This document shows positions 17,741-23,209 of a stretch of DNA of 23,209 bases, in pieces (within the stretch, counting starts at the first letter, position 1; the number at the start of each line of letters is the position of its first letter). The notes below the pieces were generated by a model. It was given only the letters and a program-made list of their open reading frames with translations, had not been told where the DNA came from and searched no databases. This stretch comes from Ferruginibacter sp. (GTDB lineage Bacteria; Bacteroidota; Bacteroidia; Chitinophagales; Chitinophagaceae): positions 1 to 23,209 of the forward strand of contig JANXOQ010000512.1 in assembly GCA_025357775.1 (NCBI GenBank), in the 5' to 3' direction. A program made the position numbers and the translations under genes.

Positions 17741-17996
17741 AAAATTTAAATACCTATACTTTCATAGAAAACAAATCATTTATAGCAATAAAATAAAAAA
17801 AATGTTTGTAAAAATAATGGTTTTAAAAATTTTAAATATTGCTTAAGCATAATAAAGTATTTGATAACTGTAATCAATTTTTATAAGTTACATTTTTCTT
17901 TATCATGTTTAAATATTTTAAACTATAAAAATAAATTACTTTTTCTTTTGTACTTTCACTAAATAAATTAATAAATATTAACCAAATAATTAATCC

Positions 17997-20900
17997 ATGA
18001 AAATTATTACTCAATTTAAAATTAGTAGCTTTCTATTATTTTTTACCTTAGTATCCTTTAAAATGTTTGCACAAAATGGTACAATAAAAGGTACTGTAAA
18101 AGATGCAAGTGGCACTGTTTTAGAAGGTGCATCAGTAACAGCACAGCCTGGTAAAATAGGCACACGTACGAATATAGATGGTACTTACACAGTTAGCATT
18201 GCTGCGGGTAATTATACCATTACTACAAGCTATGCTGGCAAAGTTACTGAACAAAAAAAAATATCGGTAAAAGCAGATGAAAGTAACATTTTTGATTTCA
18301 TTTTACAAGAAACTGGAGACCTTACAACCGTAACCGTAGGCTCAAGAGTTAGAGATTCTAGATTAAAAACATCTACTGCTGTACCTGTTGATATAATACG
18401 TACTAAAGATATAATAGCATTAGCACAAGCTGATGTTGCACAAATTTTAACCTACGCAGCCCCTTCTTTTCAATCAAATAGACAAACTGTAAGTGATGGT
18501 ACAGATCATATTGACCCAGCTTCCCTACGTGGTCTTGGGCCAGATCAAACCCTTGTTTTAGTAAATGGAAAAAGGAGGCATAATACTTCATTAGTAAATA
18601 TAAATGGTACCGTAGGTAGAGGCTCTGTAGGTACAGATTTAAACTCAATTCCTGCAGCAGCAATTGAAAGAATAGAAGTATTAAGAGATGGTGCAGCTGC
18701 ACAGTATGGTTCAGATGCCATTGCAGGGGTAATTAACATTGTTTTAAAAAAGAATTATAATGGTTTAAATGTTTCTGCAAATTTTGGTGCAAATGTTACC
18801 ACACAAAGTACTCCATCTGCATTTGATCTTACACAAGTAAAAAACAATATTACCGATGGTACTAATAAGCAAATTGATATTGATTGGGGAATGACAGGAA
18901 AAAATAAAACCTATATAAATGTTGCAGCACAATATTTACAAAGAGGTTCAAGCAATAGAGGAGGTTATGATAATTCTCCACTTTTATATTATGGTTCAGC
19001 AGGGTTAGGAAATTTACCAGCTACTTATTCAGCTGCTACATCAATACCATTGAGAACAGACTATTTTCAATGGATAATGAACCAAGATGCAGCAAAGGTT
19101 GCTTCTACAGGTTTTGACCGTAGAGATATGATTTATGGTAACTCAGATTCAAAAAACTTTTTAGCCTTTGTTAATGCGGGTACGAATATCTCATCAAATG
19201 TAGGGTTATACAGCACTTTTGGTATAGGGTATAGAAAAGGAGAAGCAACAGGTAATTATAGGTTACCCTCACAAATATCACAACAGCCTATCAGAGCAGA
19301 TGGTTCACTTTATTATCCTAATGGGTTTTTACCACGTATAGCTCCTGTTATTAATGATATTTCTTTTTTAATTGGTAGCAATATTAAAGCAGGAAAATGG
19401 GATTTAGATATAAGTAATTCAATTGGTAAAAATACTTTTCAATTTTTTGTAACAGGGTCTGGCAATGCTTCTTTAGCAGCTAATGACAATGTTCAAACCA
19501 CTTTTGATGCGGGTAAAGTAAGTTTTTTACAAAATACTTTTAATGTAGATTTATCACATAAATTTGATCTAAACAAAACAGGAAATTATTTCAATCTTGC
19601 TTTTGGAGGTGAATATAGATACGAAAATTTTAAAATTATTGAGGGGGAGCCAAATTCGTATATTTTAGGCACAAGACCTACTGTAGGCACTGCAGTATTT
19701 GCTCCCATTTACCCAGTTACAAATACAGCGGCTACTATTTCAACAGCTATTGCTGCTACATCACCTGGTTCGCAAGTTTTTCCTGGTTTTGGCTTAAGCG
19801 ATGCAGTAAATGCACATCGTAGTGTATACGCAATATATGCAGATGGAGAAACAAAACTTGATAAATTAACCTTAGGGACAGCAATAAGATTTGAAAGCTA
19901 TGCAGAGCAAACTGGTGATAAATATAACAATATTAGTGGTAAATTTTCTGCACGTTACGAGTTTAATCCTGCATTCGCAATACGTGGCTCAGTAAGCAAT
20001 GGCTTTAGAGCACCATCATTGCACCAACGCTATTTTCATAACACCTCTACACAATTTGTTGCTTCTTTAGCATCTAATACACTAACTATAAATAATCAAG
20101 ATGCAATTGCTAGAAATGGATTTGGTATTGAAGCACTTAAACCAGAAACCTCTGTAGATTTTACACTAGGATTTGTAGGTAAAGTTGGAAATAATTTTAG
20201 TTATGCTATAGATGCATATCAAATTGATATAAAAGATAGAATTGTATTATCATCTGCTTTCCCAAGATCTAATGCTTTGGTAGCAGCTATATTAACAGGT
20301 GTAGACCCATCTACATCTAATGTACAATTTTGGACAAACGCAATAGATACTCGTACCAAAGGATTAGATATTGTGTTAACAGAAAAAATTCCATTTAAAA
20401 ATTTAAGTAGCCTTACATTATCACTAGCTGGTAATTTTAATCAAAATAAAATTATTGGAAATCAACGTGCAAGTAGTACCATAAGCTCTGCTGTTAATAA
20501 CCCAAGTAAGTCTGATGATACAAAAAACCCAGCAAATGATTTAGAGAATATTTTATTTGACAGACAGCAAAAAAGCAGAATAGAAGTGGGGCAACCAAAC
20601 AGTAAATTTAATTTTACAGCTAACTATACTGTAAAAAAATGGAGTTTTATTTTACGTGCAGTACATTGGGGAGAAATTACAGTTTTAAATACAATTGGTA
20701 ATGATCCTAATGGAATTATAAAATCTACAGGTTTATACTATAATGATGTATCACCACAAAGTGATCAAACTTTTAGTGCAAAACTTACTACAGATTTAGC
20801 AATAAGCTATAGACCTAGCAGCCAATTAACAGTAACTATTGGTTCTAATAATATTTTTGATATTTATCCAGATCAAATTTTTGTTGATCCACGTAATTCT

Positions 20901-21107
20901 TTAAAATCAGTTTATGCAAATCCAGTTGTAACACAAGCTTCTAATGCTGTAGCTGGTCAAAAAGCCGTAGGTGGATATGCTGCAACAAGAGATGGTACAA
21001 ACAGAAATCGTTTACTATACTCTGCCAATCAGTTTGGTTTTAATGGAAGATATATTTATTTTAAAATAAGTGCTGAACTTGGTAAATTATTAAAAATAAC
21101 TAAATAG
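17997..21107 (+). CDS. TonB-dependent outer-membrane receptor
   Basis: A 1036-residue outer-membrane receptor. A signal peptide ends at about MFAQ (residue 26). A carboxypeptidase-regulatory-like beta domain occupies about 28-108 (GTIKGTVKDASGTVLEGASV). A candidate TonB box, LTTVTVGSR, lies at 109-117. The plug (about 125-252) carries LVNGKRRH and ERIEVLRDGAAAQYGSDAI. The rest is the 22-strand barrel, ending in an aromatic-rich terminal strand. No SusD partner or sigma/anti-sigma pair lies beside it, so it is a stand-alone receptor rather than a SusC polysaccharide transporter. The ligand is unknown, with siderophores, cobalamin or small oligomers all possible. A strong terminator follows. 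The 256 bp before it is A/T-rich with no clear promoter match. Confidence 0.94.
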   Translation: MKIITQFKISSFLLFFTLVSFKMFAQNGTIKGTVKDASGTVLEGASVTAQPGKIGTRTNIDGTYTVSIAAGNYTITTSYAGKVTEQKKISVKADESNIFDFILQETGDLTTVTVGSRVRDSRLKTSTAVPVDIIRTKDIIALAQADVAQILTYAAPSFQSNRQTVSDGTDHIDPASLRGLGPDQTLVLVNGKRRHNTSLVNINGTVGRGSVGTDLNSIPAAAIERIEVLRDGAAAQYGSDAIAGVINIVLKKNYNGLNVSANFGANVTTQSTPSAFDLTQVKNNITDGTNKQIDIDWGMTGKNKTYINVAAQYLQRGSSNRGGYDNSPLLYYGSAGLGNLPATYSAATSIPLRTDYFQWIMNQDAAKVASTGFDRRDMIYGNSDSKNFLAFVNAGTNISSNVGLYSTFGIGYRKGEATGNYRLPSQISQQPIRADGSLYYPNGFLPRIAPVINDISFLIGSNIKAGKWDLDISNSIGKNTFQFFVTGSGNASLAANDNVQTTFDAGKVSFLQNTFNVDLSHKFDLNKTGNYFNLAFGGEYRYENFKIIEGEPNSYILGTRPTVGTAVFAPIYPVTNTAATISTAIAATSPGSQVFPGFGLSDAVNAHRSVYAIYADGETKLDKLTLGTAIRFESYAEQTGDKYNNISGKFSARYEFNPAFAIRGSVSNGFRAPSLHQRYFHNTSTQFVASLASNTLTINNQDAIARNGFGIEALKPETSVDFTLGFVGKVGNNFSYAIDAYQIDIKDRIVLSSAFPRSNALVAAILTGVDPSTSNVQFWTNAIDTRTKGLDIVLTEKIPFKNLSSLTLSLAGNFNQNKIIGNQRASSTISSAVNNPSKSDDTKNPANDLENILFDRQQKSRIEVGQPNSKFNFTANYTVKKWSFILRAVHWGEITVLNTIGNDPNGIIKSTGLYYNDVSPQSDQTFSAKLTTDLAISYRPSSQLTVTIGSNNIFDIYPDQIFVDPRNSLKSVYANPVVTQASNAVAGQKAVGGYAATRDGTNRNRLLYSANQFGFNGRYIYFKISAELGKLLKITK

Positions 21108-21122
21108 TATTATCAATAAAAT

Positions 21123-21158
21123 AAAAAAAGTTGCTCAAAATTGAGCAACTTTTTTTTT
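21123..21158 (+). terminator. Rho-independent terminator of the TonB-dependent receptor gene
   Basis: The arms AAAAAAAGTTGCTCAA (21123-21138) and TTGAGCAACTTTTTTT (21141-21156) are perfectly complementary and run into a nine-T tract. The hairpin starts 15 bp after the stop codon. The GC-containing core GTTGCTCAA/TTGAGCAAC gives stability, and the A/T flanks make it potentially bidirectional. Confidence 0.93.
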
Positions 21159-21253
21159 GTAACAGAATTTAACAGTTAATCTATTATCTGTCATAAACTT
21201 TTAAATTAATTTTAATTTTTTTAAAAACATCTATCTTTATTTAAAAATAAAAT

Positions 21254-21967
21254 ATGAAACTTATTATAACCTTTCTCTTATTAACAATTTCAACTTCAAC
21301 TATTTCATTCGCACAAACAAGCTCCACAATCCAAAATGCTTCGCAGGTTAAAGATGCTCCTGTAAATGTACTTATTACTGATTTTAAGAAAAATCCATTG
21401 AGGCACGAATTAGTAGTTTTTAGAAGTTTGATAAATAGTAAAGAATATCAAGGTTTAAGCCAAGATGATGGTAAGTTTTCACTTAGATTGCCTGCTGGTG
21501 ATAAATATGAAATATTTGTACTAGGTTTTAAAGATTCTACCAGTTTAAATATGTTAGAGATACCCGCTTTAGGAGCAAATGCAAGTTATAAAGTACCATT
21601 TGAAGTAGAATTGCAGCATCAATCTGCAAAAACTTTTATACTAGAAGGAGTAGTATTTGAAACCAATAAAGCAAATCTTGACCCTGATTCTTACCCAGTA
21701 CTTGATGAATTAGTAATATATCTAAATAGGAATGATGACGATAGAATTGAAATTGGAGGGCATACAGATAATGTTGGTAAACCCCCTGCTAATTTAATTT
21801 TATCTATGGAAAGAGCAAAAAGTGTAATGGCATATTTATTAACAAAAGGTATAGCTACTAACAGACTTACAGCAAAAGGTTATGGCATGAATATGCCAAT
21901 TGCATCAAACAAAACCGAAGATGGCAAAGCGGAAAATAGAAGAACTGAAGTAAAAATATTAGAATAA
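21254..21967 (+). CDS. OmpA-family peptidoglycan-binding outer-membrane protein
   Basis: A 237-residue protein with a signal peptide (SFAQ, cleavage after about residue 20). A small beta domain at about 35-118 resembles transthyretin or carboxypeptidase-regulatory folds. The OmpA C-terminal domain spans about 125-237. It has the expected start LEGVVFETNKANL, the GGHTDNVG motif with D172, and R187 in SMERAKSV. D172 and R187 correspond to the pair that holds diaminopimelate in peptidoglycan. The terminal NRRTEVKIL is also typical. There is no barrel, so it probably links the cell wall to an outer-membrane partner through the N-terminal domain. It lies after the terminator of the receptor gene, so it has its own promoter. 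Confidence 0.92.
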   Translation: MKLIITFLLLTISTSTISFAQTSSTIQNASQVKDAPVNVLITDFKKNPLRHELVVFRSLINSKEYQGLSQDDGKFSLRLPAGDKYEIFVLGFKDSTSLNMLEIPALGANASYKVPFEVELQHQSAKTFILEGVVFETNKANLDPDSYPVLDELVIYLNRNDDDRIEIGGHTDNVGKPPANLILSMERAKSVMAYLLTKGIATNRLTAKGYGMNMPIASNKTEDGKAENRRTEVKILE

Positions 21968-22268
21968 AATTTATTTCCCACATTAATATATGGCAAACGA
22001 ATTTGTACATTAAGGAATTATTAAGAGATGATAATATGAGAGTAGAAATTGTATAAAAAAGTTATTTACAAAAAGAAACTTATTCACAGTATATTTTATT
22101 ATACAAAAAGTAGGATGCCTCACTTTAAAAATTCTAAAACTATTTTAGTAACTAGAAAAATCCTAGAGTTGGTGGCAATTTTGTTCAACTACACTAAAAA
22201 ACTTAAACATAATAAAACGGACAAGCTGAACACCGTATTACAAAGTAGGCTATTTAATACAACATAAA
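21968..22268. other. 301-bp gene-poor interval between OmpA-like and carbonic anhydrase genes
   Basis: The interval is A/T-rich. It holds one open frame on the plus strand (22049-22267, 72 codons) that is lysine-rich and ends 1 bp before the carbonic anhydrase start. No family was recognised in that frame, and its composition looks like translated intergenic sequence. No clear terminator hairpin for the OmpA-like gene and no exact TAnnTTTG promoter element were found. Confidence 0.5.
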
Positions 22269-23054
22269 ATGAAAAAAAATCTATTTCTATTATTAACTTT
22301 TCTATTAGTACAAACTTTAACTTTTGCACAAAATCGAAAGACTAAAAAGGAAAAAAGTAAAGAAGTTGCAACTGTAATTACAGACTCTGCGCAATGGCGT
22401 AAAGAACACCATATTATAAACAGGGACTCTGCATATGCAAATCCAAGGATAGGAATACAAAAACTTATTGGTGGAAATTTGCGATTTATTGAAGGCAAAA
22501 GTATTAGGCCAAGACAAGATGCCGAAACTATTAAAAAATTAGATAAAGGACAACAGCCATTTGCAACTATCGTTGCCTGTTCAGACTCTAGAGTACCCAA
22601 CGAAATGATTTTTGACCAAGGGTTTGGAGATTTATTTATTATACGAACTGCAGGTCAAGTTTCTGCTGCCGCTTCATATGGTAGTATAGAGTTTGCTGCT
22701 TTAAAATTAAAAACAAAACTAATTGTTGTACTTGGGCATACGGAATGTGGTGCTGTTGCAGCAGCGGTTGCTCGTCCTGAAGATGTACCGGGACATATTG
22801 TAACGTTAATTAATGAAATTAAACCTGCCGTTGCGAAATCTTCGCATTTACCAGGCGACCCTGTAAATAATGCAGTAAGACAAAATGTGATTGACCAAGT
22901 AAATGAATTAAGAGATTTAGAACCTATTTTACACAAAAAATATACAAATGGTGAAATTTTAATAGTAGGTGCAGTATATGATATACACACAGGTAAGGTT
23001 GAATTTTTACAAGAAACCTTATTAAATTTACCTCAACCTAAAACCGCAAAATGA
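22269..23054 (+). CDS. Exported beta-class carbonic anhydrase
   Basis: A 261-residue enzyme that interconverts carbon dioxide and bicarbonate. Zinc ligands are C104 (ACSDSRVP), H157 and C160 (LGHTECGAV). The catalytic D106/R108 dyad is in place, and IIRTAG (125-130) is the usual following motif. The first ~20 residues (LLLLTFLLVQTLTFAQ) form a signal peptide, so it should act in the periplasm, unlike the common cytoplasmic beta enzymes. Residues about 21-58 form a charged linker before the catalytic domain. It shares an ATGA overlap with the next gene, implying translational coupling. Confidence 0.94.
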   Translation: MKKNLFLLLTFLLVQTLTFAQNRKTKKEKSKEVATVITDSAQWRKEHHIINRDSAYANPRIGIQKLIGGNLRFIEGKSIRPRQDAETIKKLDKGQQPFATIVACSDSRVPNEMIFDQGFGDLFIIRTAGQVSAAASYGSIEFAALKLKTKLIVVLGHTECGAVAAAVARPEDVPGHIVTLINEIKPAVAKSSHLPGDPVNNAVRQNVIDQVNELRDLEPILHKKYTNGEILIVGAVYDIHTGKVEFLQETLLNLPQPKTAK

Positions 23055-23209
23055 AAATAGCTAAAGCAATTATTCTTTTTTTTATTTATTGCCTTAGCAA
23101 CATAAACTCTTATGCACAAAACAATCGTTTAAATACCAATAACAGCATTGGTTGGTATAATTATTTTGGCACATTTAAAATTTCTAAAAAAGTTGGCATT
23201 CATACAGAA
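23051..23209 (+). CDS. DUF2490 family protein, N-terminal fragment cut by the window end
   Basis: Only 53 codons are present, reading MKIAKAIILFFIYCLSNINS, then YAQNNRLNTN and NSIGWYNYFGTFKISKKVG. The first ~22 residues are a signal peptide ending in YAQ. The I-G-W-Y-x-Y-F-G-T-F-K-I motif with a following H-T-E fits the start of DUF2490 proteins, which are predicted outer-membrane beta barrels common in Bacteroidetes. The ATG overlaps the carbonic anhydrase stop as ATGA. Function is unknown. The frame remains open to the last base. Confidence 0.72.
   Translation, partial: MKIAKAIILFFIYCLSNINSYAQNNRLNTNNSIGWYNYFGTFKISKKVGIHTE

Noticed and set aside
17997-21107. A SusC/SusD polysaccharide utilisation locus
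   Set aside because: No SusD-like lipoprotein or glycoside hydrolase is next to the receptor, and the plug motifs fit a general TonB-dependent receptor.
22049-22267. 72-codon ORF upstream of the carbonic anhydrase
   Set aside because: Lysine-rich, no recognisable motif, no clear start signal, and composition typical of translated intergenic A/T-rich DNA.

Overview
The window looks like a chromosomal segment from a low-GC Bacteroidetes bacterium, most likely Chitinophagaceae-like. The signs are a TonB-dependent receptor with an N-terminal carboxypeptidase-regulatory-like domain, an OmpA-family protein, a DUF2490 protein, secretion signals ending in A-Q, weak Shine-Dalgarno signals, and several promoter candidates of the Bacteroidetes type (TAnnTTTG). 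The taxonomic call is inference from gene content and composition. No rRNA, tRNA, CRISPR array or recognisable insertion sequence was found.

Layout: (1) 23-1638, a HipB/HipA toxin-antitoxin pair. (2) 1783-6636, mostly housekeeping genes: a secreted esterase with a glycan-binding-like N-terminus, a cold-shock protein with a clear terminator, nucleoside-diphosphate kinase, D-3-phosphoglycerate dehydrogenase with an ACT domain, and a lipoprotein serine hydrolase. (3) 6856-10383, a tight minus-strand four-gene operon (GtrA-like membrane protein, 64-residue membrane microprotein, kinase-like/methyltransferase fusion, membrane-anchored sulfatase-like enzyme) that probably modifies a cell-envelope glycan or lipid. 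(4) 10506-12137, an ABC-F ATPase in which one composite ATP site is degenerate. (5) 12357-17740, a large secreted PIG-L deacetylase and a sodium:solute symporter separated by a DUF1016/YhcG-type PD-(D/E)xK nuclease gene. (6) 17997-23209, a TonB-dependent receptor, an OmpA-like protein, an exported beta-carbonic anhydrase, and the start of a DUF2490 gene that overlaps it.

The most unusual signal is a palindromic repeat tied to the DUF1016 nuclease gene. Two copies lie in frame inside the gene and a third lies just after its stop codon. Copies 2 and 3 are perfect 33-bp and 31-bp palindromes with a single central base. The 17-bp core of copy 1 is the exact reverse complement of the core of the other two. 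Sequence after copy 3 also resembles, without gaps and in the matching reading frame, the coding sequence after copy 2. This suggests a mobile or expanding palindromic element that tolerates coding insertion, possibly linked to the nuclease itself. The second candidate for a little-described system is the four-gene envelope operon, whose methyltransferase carries a kinase-like catalytic signature.
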